From positions 1 through 35,871 of the forward strand of contig VXPO01000026.1 in assembly GCA_009839505.1 (NCBI GenBank): a DNA stretch of 35,871 nucleotides. The letters run 5' to 3'. The notes under the pieces are model-generated. The model was not told the origin of the DNA and did not search any database. It saw nothing but the letters and a program-made list of their open reading frames with translations. This DNA comes from Gammaproteobacteria bacterium (GTDB lineage: Bacteria; Pseudomonadota; Gammaproteobacteria; Pseudomonadales; Azotimanducaceae). Shown piece by piece: positions 22,713 through 30,382 of the stretch; the first letter of the stretch is position 1; the number at the start of each line of letters is the position of its first letter. The position numbers were made by a program, and so were the translations under genes.

Positions 22713-25423
22713 AGGTGACCATGGCTACCCGATGGAGCGCAATCGCCGGCGCGGTTGCCCTGGGTGTCGCCGTACACGGCACCGATCGGCTGGAACAGCG
22801 CACGGCCCTCGACCGCGCGGGTACCCACCACGGCGGGTTGGTCGTGCGCGTCGTGGATCACGAAGGCACACCCGTGGAAACGACCGTTTCGGTGTCCGGG
22901 CGCGGCAGTGCCTTGGCGACCGCCGCGACCGACGCCGACGGCCGCGCGGAACTGCACGGAATCTCGACCCGTCACAGGCTGTCGGTCTTCGTTCGCGGGA
23001 CGGACGATCTCCGAGGGCACCGGGAATACACCGCGGGGGTTTCCAATGGCGTCGTCGACCTGGGTGTCGTCCGCCTCGAGCGCAACTTTCGCGTGACGGG
23101 AGTCGTGCTCCAGCGGGACGCCGATGGCGGAGTCCAACCGCGGTCGGACGACACGGAGGTAACGTTGAACTCCCCACGCACCCGGGGAGGCACCTACTAC
23201 GACGGGTCCGCGTTCGACGAGGACCGACGTGCGGCCGTCTTCCGTCTGGAGGACTTCGACGACGAACCCGATCTCGTCATCGGCATCAGTTGGTGGTCGG
23301 ACGAACGGCGCGGCTTGGTCGACTACGAGTTGCCGTTCACGGTGGACCCGGAACGACCCCACCGGCACCTGCTCGTGACGCTCCCTGCCGAAGGTGTGGG
23401 CGGTCGACTCGCCGAGGTGGAGGAGTCGGTTTGGCCCGTCGGAGTTCCACCCAAGGTAGAGGCACCGCGTGTCGATATTGCCGGGCGCCTGCTGACGACG
23501 GGTGGTCGACCGTTGACCGGTTTGCCGGTGGAGGGCTACGGATTGAGCGACGTGTACACGGACGACGACGGACGGTTCGAGTTCTCGAGTCGGCACATGG
23601 TCGATACGCTGACCGTTGCAACGCCGTCGGGCGAGCTGTCCATCGCTTCGAGACCGTATTTCGAAGGCATCGACTCGGACGCCCTGCCGCTGCCGGATTC
23701 GGTCGCCCTGCAGCCACAACAGCTCGTCGACTTCACCAGGCCCTTCGAAGCCAGGTTCGCGACGCGGAGACAACTGCGCCTCGTCGTCCGGGGTGAGCGC
23801 GGCGACCGGATCGCCTACAGCTGGTTTGACCGCAACGAGTGGCGACCCATCCGGGCGGATCTGCTGCGTCGAGTGGTGGCGACATCGGACGAGCAGACTC
23901 TTGTCCGTGCGAGTGTCCCCGGCCGCATTGACCGCCTGCTGGTCTACCCGCCGCAGAGTTCCTCGATGTTGCTGGACTTCCGCAATGACGAGCCCCACGG
24001 CTTCGTCGTGGTCGGCAAGGACGGGCCTGTGGCCGGTGCCAAGGTGGAAGTCGTCGATGCCGCCGCACCGATGATGTTGCGCCTTCGTCGTGAGGATCCA
24101 TCCGCTCCTCTTCAGCTCAACCGTACCAATACCGATGCCCAAGGTCGCTTCAGCCTTGCCGCGGACCCCGCCGGCCTGTACGTGGCCTACGTGTATGCGG
24201 ACGGATACGAGCCGGCACGGGTTCGGCTCGTTCCGGGGGGCGATTCGCGTGTTGTACTCGTGGCGCGCGATACCGACGTTCGATTGCAGGGGGTTCGAGC
24301 CGGGGAGTACGTGCGCTTGAGACCGGCGGGGCATGGTGCGTTGGTGGCGGCGGTGCGCGCTACCGGCGGCGATGAGCCCATTGCCGTTCGCCTGTCCTCC
24401 GGAACCTACGATGCGACGGTAGTGGACGACGCGGGCGACATTGTGCGCGGTACCACCTTCACGGTGGGCGAGTCATCGATGGTTGTCGACATCTCGCGCG
24501 ACAGCCGTCCACGAGTCATCCTCCGGCTCCCGGAACACCGGAATCCGTGGGGGTGGTTCGCGGGCGCCACCCGACGTCTGCTTCCACACGAAGTCGCGGG
24601 TATTTCGCAGTTCCTGAGGGAATGGCGGGATATCAGTGGCGGGGAAGAGCCTGCGCAGGTGGAATCAATCGGCCCGGGTACCCGCGTTTTGCGGTTTCCG
24701 GGCACGGGTCGGTGGCATCTACATGCAGGCGTGTCGGGCGCGAACGGTTCCTTGTTCATGGAAGTGGATCTTGCCCCGGGCGAGGTGCGGGAGCTTCGTC
24801 TGCCGCCTCTTGATGCCTCCCTCGAGGGAACGATGGCATACGAACCCAATCTGGATGATCGGCTGATCGCATACCACTGGATAGACGGCCCCAGGATTAT
24901 GCTGTTGGCGAGGCCTGGCACGAGGCAGCGGTGGAACGTCATGAGCAACCTCGCGCGGCCCCGGAGTGGCCGCAAACCTCACACGTTCGCCGTGTCGGGA
25001 GTGCCCGTCGGGGACTATCACCTGTTCCACCATTTGGCGGTCGACCCCGGTTGGGGAGGTATGGAAGTCGAGCTTGCCGCTGGCGCGACCACTCGGGTCG
25101 AGGGCCTGGGTTCCCGCCCGCCCGCCCGTCTTGTCGTTGAAGTCGTGGACGCCGCCGGCCAGCCCATCCGGGATCGCATACTTCGGGTCCAGGGGAGAAT
25201 GCACAAGCAATGGACCGCCCCGGGCCGGATCATCATCACCAGCGGCACGGGCCCGCGTGTCCCCCCGCCCCCGGCCGTTCGCTTGACGGGGGAACCCGTC
25301 GCCTTGGAGTCCATCCGCGCCGGTTGGCTCGAACTGGTGGTCGACGAACCCGGTGGCGATGCCCGGCACTACCTGCGCAAGGTGGAACCGGGCACCCCGC
25401 TGCGATTGATCGTGGATTCGTAG
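22709..25423 (+). CDS. Large exported protein with carboxypeptidase-regulatory-like repeats (paralogue B)
   Basis: 904 residues from GTG 22709 (GTGA overlap with the ABC gene), or 900 from ATG 22721, which has AAGGTG upstream and gives a cleaner signal peptide (WSAIAGAVALGVAVHG). It is a full-length paralogue of the protein at 16058-18787: HGTDRLEQRTALDRAG matches LGTDRVEQRMAVDRDG, and near the C-terminus GEPVALESIRAGWLELVVDE matches GEPVSFESIRSGWVELVLDD at 14 of 20 positions. Modules include RVVDHEGTPVETTVSV with TDADGR, RLLTTGGRPLTGLPVEG with TDDDGRFEF, and GKDGPVAGAKVEVVDA with TDAQGRF. No catalytic motif is seen. It probably partners paralogue A and the exporter in the cell envelope. Confidence 0.82.
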   Translation: MKVTMATRWSAIAGAVALGVAVHGTDRLEQRTALDRAGTHHGGLVVRVVDHEGTPVETTVSVSGRGSALATAATDADGRAELHGISTRHRLSVFVRGTDDLRGHREYTAGVSNGVVDLGVVRLERNFRVTGVVLQRDADGGVQPRSDDTEVTLNSPRTRGGTYYDGSAFDEDRRAAVFRLEDFDDEPDLVIGISWWSDERRGLVDYELPFTVDPERPHRHLLVTLPAEGVGGRLAEVEESVWPVGVPPKVEAPRVDIAGRLLTTGGRPLTGLPVEGYGLSDVYTDDDGRFEFSSRHMVDTLTVATPSGELSIASRPYFEGIDSDALPLPDSVALQPQQLVDFTRPFEARFATRRQLRLVVRGERGDRIAYSWFDRNEWRPIRADLLRRVVATSDEQTLVRASVPGRIDRLLVYPPQSSSMLLDFRNDEPHGFVVVGKDGPVAGAKVEVVDAAAPMMLRLRREDPSAPLQLNRTNTDAQGRFSLAADPAGLYVAYVYADGYEPARVRLVPGGDSRVVLVARDTDVRLQGVRAGEYVRLRPAGHGALVAAVRATGGDEPIAVRLSSGTYDATVVDDAGDIVRGTTFTVGESSMVVDISRDSRPRVILRLPEHRNPWGWFAGATRRLLPHEVAGISQFLREWRDISGGEEPAQVESIGPGTRVLRFPGTGRWHLHAGVSGANGSLFMEVDLAPGEVRELRLPPLDASLEGTMAYEPNLDDRLIAYHWIDGPRIMLLARPGTRQRWNVMSNLARPRSGRKPHTFAVSGVPVGDYHLFHHLAVDPGWGGMEVELAAGATTRVEGLGSRPPARLVVEVVDAAGQPIRDRILRVQGRMHKQWTAPGRIIITSGTGPRVPPPPAVRLTGEPVALESIRAGWLELVVDEPGGDARHYLRKVEPGTPLRLIVDS

Positions 25424-25459
25424 CCGGCCCGTCGGTCCGCGCGTCGCTCGGAGCAGCGG

Positions 25460-26047
25460 CTACGTGCGCCGGTCCAGCGTCCAAATGAACGCCTGCACCG
25501 GCTTCCTCAGCCACAGGCCGCCGCCCACGGCTTCGAAATGGCGGCCGAGTCGGCGCCGGTACCAGCGGTTCGAGCGCAGGTAGACATCGGTGTCGGTGCG
25601 CACGGGGTCGCAGAGCTCTCGGTCCTCCACGGTCAGTGCCCCGAAGTAGAGGGCCCGTCGCGCGAGTCCGCCGAGGGTCTTGATCGCCGCCGCCGCGGCA
25701 TCGTCCTCGAGGTAGGAGAGTACGTCGTAGCAGACGACGAGGTCGTACTGCCGATGCGTGGGATAGTCCGGGAGCGATCCCGATTCCCAGCCGAGTTCGG
25801 CGCAGAGATACGCGCTGGACTCGACCCCTAGCGTACGCGCTTTCGGGAAGGCTTCAGCGAGCGTGGACAGCAACCGCCCCAGGCCGCAACCGACGTCGAC
25901 CATGCTCCGTACGGGAACCTCAAGGTGGCGGAGATAGGCCGCGACGAAGTCGCCTTGGCGCTGCACTTCCTGCGGACTGCACACCCGCGTGCCGGGATTC
26001 CTGTAGTAGCGGTCGTAGTAGGCCTTGTCGAAGCGCGTCGAGGTCAC
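25460..26047 (-). CDS. Small class I SAM-dependent methyltransferase
   Basis: 195 residues from GTG 26047, which overlaps the upstream stop in a GTGA. An open frame continues further upstream to 26308, but it runs antiparallel to and within the neighbouring genes and is rich in Pro and Arg, so I reject the longer start. FDKAYYDRYYRNPGTRV opens the protein, followed by SAM-binding motif I MVDVGCGLGRLL, the acidic end of strand 2 in TLGVESSAYLC and motif IV YDLVVCYDVLSYLED. The fold is that of small-molecule or protein methyltransferases of the Methyltransf_11/25 type; the substrate is unknown. It is the last gene of a three-gene overlapping set and converges with the exported-protein gene 36 bases away. 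Confidence 0.8.
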   Translation of the reverse strand: MTSTRFDKAYYDRYYRNPGTRVCSPQEVQRQGDFVAAYLRHLEVPVRSMVDVGCGLGRLLSTLAEAFPKARTLGVESSAYLCAELGWESGSLPDYPTHRQYDLVVCYDVLSYLEDDAAAAAIKTLGGLARRALYFGALTVEDRELCDPVRTDTDVYLRSNRWYRRRLGRHFEAVGGGLWLRKPVQAFIWTLDRRT

Positions 26048-26241
26048 GACGTTGGTCGGAGCAGCTGGGGATTCTCGCGTTCCAGCCGGGCGCGGTCGAG
26101 CCTCGTCAGCAGGCGTTCCTTTTCGGGGTCGCGCGGACGTCTCCCGGCTGGACGCCCGGGCCGTTCCGATTCGAGGATCCTGGCCCACCGCTCCTGCTTG
26201 CGCCGCCGCACTTCGGCTTGGAATTCCTCGTAGTCGATCAA
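26044..26241 (-). CDS. 65-residue charged, probably helical protein
   Basis: ATG 26241 overlaps the stop of the nucleotidyltransferase gene in an ATGA, and its stop overlaps the start of the methyltransferase gene, which argues strongly that it is a real gene. The sequence is highly charged, with a helical start (MIDYEEFQAEVRRRKQERWA) and a second likely helix (EKERLLTRLDRARLER) separated by a Pro/Gly/Arg-rich linker (RPGRPAGRRPRDP). I recognise no family. It could be a partner or antitoxin-like subunit of the nucleotidyltransferase-fold protein. Confidence 0.6.
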   Translation of the reverse strand: MIDYEEFQAEVRRRKQERWARILESERPGRPAGRRPRDPEKERLLTRLDRARLERENPQLLRPTS

Positions 26242-26801
26242 CGGTCGGCCTCCTCGGCGAGCTGCGCGAGGGCGTCGGCCTCTTCGGCCACGCCTTTGCT
26301 CCGTTCACGGAGGTATTGCCAGTCGATCCGGTCCGCGTAAAGCAGAGCGAGCCGGCGAGCCCAGCGTTCGTCCTCGCCGCTGTGCCAATGAACCCAGGCG
26401 CGCAGCCTGTCCAGCAACAAGTCTTCGATACCGATCACGACGACGCGCAGACCGTCTACGTCGATCTCGGTTCTCGGCGCGTCCTCGCCGGGGAGGCCGG
26501 CCGGGGCCGGTGCCTCGAACAGCAGGTCGAGATCGGCTCGCATCCAATACCGGCCTTCTTTCCGGAACCCCAACTCGGCGAAAGCGGCATCGACCGATTC
26601 GCCCGAAGGCATGGCAAGGTCGATATCGCTGGTGGCGTACCCGCCGGCGGTGTAGAACTCCAATGCGCCGCCACCGACAAGGATGGGCTCGATACCTTGG
26701 GGCGCGAGCGTTTTGGTCAACAGTCCCAATGCGATCAGGCGTCGCTTTCTCGGATCGTCGACATCGTGGAGCCTGTCCTCAAGGTCCCTTGCTTGGGTCA
26801 T
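26238..26801 (-). CDS. Nucleotidyltransferase-fold protein (AbiEii/DUF6036-like)
   Basis: 187 residues from ATG 26801; the frame is open to a TTG at 26849, which I consider less likely. The pattern ILVGGGALEFYTAGGYATSD followed by IDLAM is the G-G ... D-x-D core of DNA polymerase beta-like nucleotidyltransferases, and DLDLLFEAP may supply the third acidic residue. Family knowledge: such minimal proteins occur as toxins (AbiEii, MenA), antitoxins (MNT of HEPN/MNT) or antibiotic-modifying enzymes. The C-terminal third is helical and charged. It heads a three-gene set with 4-bp overlaps. The fold is well supported; the biological role is open. Confidence 0.7.
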   Translation of the reverse strand: MTQARDLEDRLHDVDDPRKRRLIALGLLTKTLAPQGIEPILVGGGALEFYTAGGYATSDIDLAMPSGESVDAAFAELGFRKEGRYWMRADLDLLFEAPAPAGLPGEDAPRTEIDVDGLRVVVIGIEDLLLDRLRAWVHWHSGEDERWARRLALLYADRIDWQYLRERSKGVAEEADALAQLAEEADR

Positions 26802-26962
26802 CGTGGATCCGGGGAGTTCAGTCGCGAGCTTCAGAAGTCCGGTGAGCAAATTGTGCCTTGATTCGGCGTCGAACGCTGTACTTCGAGAAGCGGCGGCACT
26901 GCTCGGTGTTAGTCTATGGTCCTCGAATGATGCTGATGTCTAGACGCAGGTTGCACTCGAAC

Positions 26963-28348
26963 ATGGATGATCTTCTCGCAACACTTGCCGATGTCGTCGG
27001 CGATGGCGGCATGCTCACTGGACTGGATGTCTCGTCGCGGGCGAGTGGAATCTGGCGCAGCACGGGCATCGAGGCCAGGGCGATCCTACGGCCCCGCACC
27101 ACGGACGAGGTCAGCCGCATCCTCGCCATCTGCAACGCCGCCGGACAGCCGGTGGTGGCCCAGGGCGGGCTCACCGGGCTGGTCGAGGGCCACATCACCG
27201 ACGACCGCGAGATCGTGCTCTCGCTGGAGCGGATGAACGCCATCGAGGAAGTGAATCCCCTTGAGCGCACCATGACCGTGCAGGCAGGCGTGGTCCTCCA
27301 GGCCGTTCACGATGCTGCGGAGGAGCACGGCCTCATGTATCCCCTGGACATCGGAGGTCGTGGCAGCTGCACCCTCGGCGGCAACATCGCGACCAACGCC
27401 GGCGGCAACCGGGTGATCCGCTACGGCATGACCCGGGACATGGTGCTCGGCGTCGAAGCCGTGTTGGCGGACGGCACGGTGGTGTCGTCCATGAACCACA
27501 TGATCAAGAACAACGCGGGCTACGACTTGAAGCAGCTCTTCATCGGTACCGAAGGCAGCCTCGGCATCGTCACCCGAGCCGTGCTGCGCCTGCGCGAGAA
27601 ACCGAGGAGCCAAGAGACCATGCTGGTCGCGGTTGCCGACTTCGACCGGGTCACCGCGTTGCTCAAGGCCATGGACGCGGGGCTCGGGGGTACGCTGTCG
27701 GCGTTCGAGGTGTTGTGGAACAACTTCTACCGGCTGGTGACCACGCCACCGGCGACCCAGCAAGCGCCGCTGTCCCAGGACTACCCGTTCTACGTGCTGA
27801 TCGAGGCGATGGGTGGCGATCCCCAGGCCGACCACGCACGCATCGAACAGGTCTTCGCCGAGGCCCACGAGTCCGGCCTTATCGCGGATGCCGTGATCGC
27901 CACGAGCGAAGCACAGCGCCAAGAACTGTGGGCGATCCGCGACGACGTCGAGCAGGTGCACCAGTACACGCCGATGTTCATCTTCGACGTGAGCCTCCGA
28001 ATCTCCGACATGGAGGCGTACGTAGCCGAAGTCGACAAGGGACTGGAGGCGACCTTCGGCGACTACACGAACTTCGTCTTCGGTCACATCGGCGACGGCA
28101 ACATTCACTTCGGCATCTCGGCGGGCGTTGACGAGGACGCCCATGACGGTGTGAAGCAGGCTGTCTACAGCCCCTTGGCGTCCATCGGCGGCTCGGTGTC
28201 CGCGGAGCACGGCGTCGGGCTCGACAAGAAGAAATACCTCGCGCTTTCCCGAAACGACGAGGAAATCGCACTCATGCGAACACTCAAACAGGCGCTGGAT
28301 CCGAACGGGATACTCAACCCGGGCAAGATCTTCGACGTGGCGGCGTAG
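26963..28348 (+). CDS. FAD-linked 2-hydroxyacid dehydrogenase (GlcD/D2HGDH-like)
   Basis: 461 residues from ATG 26963; the frame extends to 26858 and ATG 26930 is possible, but the extra residues are basic and unlike the family. The N-terminal FAD-binding PCMH domain (about 35-215) has the pyrophosphate-binding block GGRGSCTLGGNIATNAGGN. The C-terminal FAD-oxidase domain has GHIGDGNIHFGI and SAEHGVGLDKKKYL. This is the architecture of glycolate oxidase subunit D, D-lactate dehydrogenase and D-2-hydroxyglutarate dehydrogenase. It oxidises a D-2-hydroxyacid to the 2-oxoacid. No GlcE/GlcF partners are adjacent, so a single-subunit D-lactate or D-2-hydroxyglutarate dehydrogenase is more likely than glycolate oxidase. 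It diverges from the nucleotidyltransferase set. Confidence 0.88.
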   Translation: MDDLLATLADVVGDGGMLTGLDVSSRASGIWRSTGIEARAILRPRTTDEVSRILAICNAAGQPVVAQGGLTGLVEGHITDDREIVLSLERMNAIEEVNPLERTMTVQAGVVLQAVHDAAEEHGLMYPLDIGGRGSCTLGGNIATNAGGNRVIRYGMTRDMVLGVEAVLADGTVVSSMNHMIKNNAGYDLKQLFIGTEGSLGIVTRAVLRLREKPRSQETMLVAVADFDRVTALLKAMDAGLGGTLSAFEVLWNNFYRLVTTPPATQQAPLSQDYPFYVLIEAMGGDPQADHARIEQVFAEAHESGLIADAVIATSEAQRQELWAIRDDVEQVHQYTPMFIFDVSLRISDMEAYVAEVDKGLEATFGDYTNFVFGHIGDGNIHFGISAGVDEDAHDGVKQAVYSPLASIGGSVSAEHGVGLDKKKYLALSRNDEEIALMRTLKQALDPNGILNPGKIFDVAA

Positions 28349-28707
28349 CGCCATTCGACGGTCGCTTTGTACGGATTTCGTCGTCCGTCCTCGGCTACCC
28401 GAACCGGACCGTTCCGACCGAGTCAAAACGGGTATTGCAACGATCGGCGCCTAACGTTGGCGTCGGAACGCAAACGCGCGACGAGCTATTAGCAAGGCTC
28501 CGCCGCAGACCGACATGCCCTAGGGCGACCCTTGTTCTCGCCCGCGCCGATTCGAAACGATGCCGTACTTGGACGAACGGGCGAGGGCTCGTCCTCGGGC
28601 GCGGCCGGCCGGCTGGCCGCGGGACCGCCTTGGAGAATCAAGTGACCGTTTTGATGTGCTGGGACGTTAATTTTCATGAGTAGACCTAAACAGCTCCGGC
28701 CCAAGGC
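28349..28707. other. Intergenic region before the sigma factor gene
   Basis: No gene is supported; the 82-codon frame at 28435-28683 is Arg-rich, of arbitrary composition and lacks a ribosome site. Two potential hairpins are visible: CTCGCCCG (28537-28544) with CGGGCGAG (28578-28585), and CGCGGCC (28600-28606) with GGCCGCG (28615-28621). The last 60 bases turn AT-rich (GACGTTAATTTTCATGAG) and probably hold the promoter of the sigma-FecR-receptor genes, but I cannot assign -35 and -10 boxes. Confidence 0.45.
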
Positions 28708-29298
28708 GTGACCAAACCCGCGAACAGCAACGTTGTGGAACTGGCATTGCGCGAGAAGCCCGGGCGTAGGCAGTTGGTCAATGAGCTGTTCGACCACCAC
28801 GCCCGGGCCTTGCGCACTTTCCTGCTGGGAAGGTCGGCGCGCCGGGACGAGATCGAGGATCTAGTACAGGAACTGTTCATGCGGCTAATGGCCGTGCAAC
28901 GGCTCGAAGAGAAGATGGCCGCCGGCACGGGCAGCAATCGCTCCTTTCTCTTGACCATGGCCAACAACCTGATGGTGGACAAGCAGCGCAAGGAACGCGT
29001 GCGAAACGCCCACGCCCAAGCGCAGCGGGATGTCGGCAGCGAGCAGATCGAAGACCGCTCTCCGGAACGAATCCTCGCGGTGCAGCTGGAGTTGGAAGCC
29101 ATTCGGGCCGTCATTCTGGATCTGCCCCCGCATTGGCGGGCGGTACTGGTCCTGCAGCGTTTTCACAACATGACCTACGAGGACATAGCCCTGCACCTAG
29201 GAGTAACCAAAACACAAGCCGAGAACTACATGCGGCGAGCCTTGCGCAAGCTTCGCAATGCGCGGCGGAAGATTGAGGCGGAAGGAGAACGGTCGTGA
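28708..29298 (+). CDS. ECF sigma factor, FecI-like
   Basis: 196 residues from GTG 28708. Sigma-70 region 2 spans about residues 22-100 (RDEIEDLVQELFMRLM is the core-binding helix; FLLTMANNLMVDKQRKERVR is the -10 recognition part). Region 4 spans about 125-185 (LPPHWRAVLVLQRFHNMTYE, then the helix-turn-helix IALHLGVTKTQAENYMRRAL). Region 3 is absent, as expected for extracytoplasmic-function sigma factors. Its stop overlaps the FecR start in a GTGA. Family knowledge: FecI-type factors transcribe the adjacent receptor gene when the receptor and FecR relay a signal from the cell surface. Confidence 0.92.
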   Translation: MTKPANSNVVELALREKPGRRQLVNELFDHHARALRTFLLGRSARRDEIEDLVQELFMRLMAVQRLEEKMAAGTGSNRSFLLTMANNLMVDKQRKERVRNAHAQAQRDVGSEQIEDRSPERILAVQLELEAIRAVILDLPPHWRAVLVLQRFHNMTYEDIALHLGVTKTQAENYMRRALRKLRNARRKIEAEGERS

Positions 29299-30353
29299 GC
29301 AACCTGCAGGACCTGATGAACGGCGAGGTGGAGCATGCGTTGCTTCGCCTTTGGTCCGACGGGCTCTCGACAGCCGAAGCCGCCGCGATCCGCAGGCGCG
29401 TTCGAAATGATCCGAAGTACGGGGACGATCTCCACGGTTCGCTTGAGATTCTCGCCGCGATGGAGGGACTGGCCGACGACCCCGCAGTTCAGGAGGTCGT
29501 CCCCGACATCCGGCGACTGATCCAGAGGCGCAGATCCCAGCGTAGCGCTGCGCTGGGTATGGCTGCCGGGATACTGGTGGCAATCGGCGCCGGCCTGGCT
29601 TACTTCACCCCTTGGAGCGGTCCGGTCGGTAGCCACCCCGAAGTCTACGCCACCGGAATCGGCGAGCAGCGCACCATCCGGCTGGACGACGGCAGCCAGA
29701 TCGCGATGAACACCGCCAGTCAGTTGGCGGTGGACTACAACGACCGCATTCGTGCTGTCCGGCTCGAGCGGGGCGAGGCCCATTTCGACGTCGCGGAAGA
29801 TTCCGAGCGTCCCTTCTCGGTCGACCTGGGCGCACGGTCCGTCACGGCCCTCGGGACGGTCTTCAACGTACGCAAGACCCCGGAGCGCTACGAGGTTGCG
29901 GTTTTCGAGGGCGCCATCGCGTTTCACGAGGCGGGGGATGAATTGGCTTCGTCCCAACCGCGGGTCTGGGCCGATGGCCGAGCGGGGGTAATTGCCTCGC
30001 CCGAACAGCGCCTCGTGGAGGGCCGCGTGGAGGAAGGCTGGGTAGCGGAGTACGAACTGGCCAGCGACCGGCTAACCGCGACTCGGCCCGAGTCAATCGA
30101 GCGCTACCGGGCGTGGCGCAGCGGAACGCTCAGCTTCCGCGCGCAGCCCCTGTACACGGTGGTCCGGGAACTGAATCGCTATTCGCGCAAGAAAATCCTG
30201 ATCGAGGATGCGTCGGTCATGGAATTGACCGTGTACGCGACGGTGGGAATCGACGAGATCGGTGCCGCGCTGAACGGCCTGGAGGAACTGCTGCCGATCA
30301 AAGTCACGCGCCACTACGACCGGATCGTCATCTCGGATTCGCAAGGCAACTAG
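29295..30353 (+). CDS. FecR-family transmembrane sigma regulator
   Basis: 352 residues. The cytoplasmic N-terminus (about 1-78; LRLWSDGLSTAEAAAIRRRV is the DUF4880-like anti-sigma part) is followed by one membrane helix (ALGMAAGILVAIGAGLAYFT, about 80-99) and the periplasmic FecR domain (IGEQRTIRLDDGSQIAMNTA, LERGEAHFDVAEDSERPFSV, ALGTVFNVRKTPERYEVAVF). The C-terminal 80 residues (LSFRAQPLYTVVRELNRYSR onward) look like a secretin/TonB short N-terminal domain, which in this family contacts the receptor's signalling domain. GTG start coupled to the sigma gene. It holds the sigma factor inactive or primes it until the receptor signals. Confidence 0.92.
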   Translation: MSNLQDLMNGEVEHALLRLWSDGLSTAEAAAIRRRVRNDPKYGDDLHGSLEILAAMEGLADDPAVQEVVPDIRRLIQRRRSQRSAALGMAAGILVAIGAGLAYFTPWSGPVGSHPEVYATGIGEQRTIRLDDGSQIAMNTASQLAVDYNDRIRAVRLERGEAHFDVAEDSERPFSVDLGARSVTALGTVFNVRKTPERYEVAVFEGAIAFHEAGDELASSQPRVWADGRAGVIASPEQRLVEGRVEEGWVAEYELASDRLTATRPESIERYRAWRSGTLSFRAQPLYTVVRELNRYSRKKILIEDASVMELTVYATVGIDEIGAALNGLEELLPIKVTRHYDRIVISDSQGN

Positions 30354-30382
30354 AGCAACAAGACCTGGTGAAGGGTGCAAAC

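Noticed and set aside
26048-26308. N-terminal extension of the methyltransferase
   Set aside because: It would lie across the two upstream genes in another frame, and the residues are Pro/Arg/Ser-rich; the GTG at 26047 fits the overlap pattern.
28435-28683. 82-residue open frame before the sigma gene
   Set aside because: Arg-rich, no ribosome site, no recognisable pattern, and it spans predicted hairpins.
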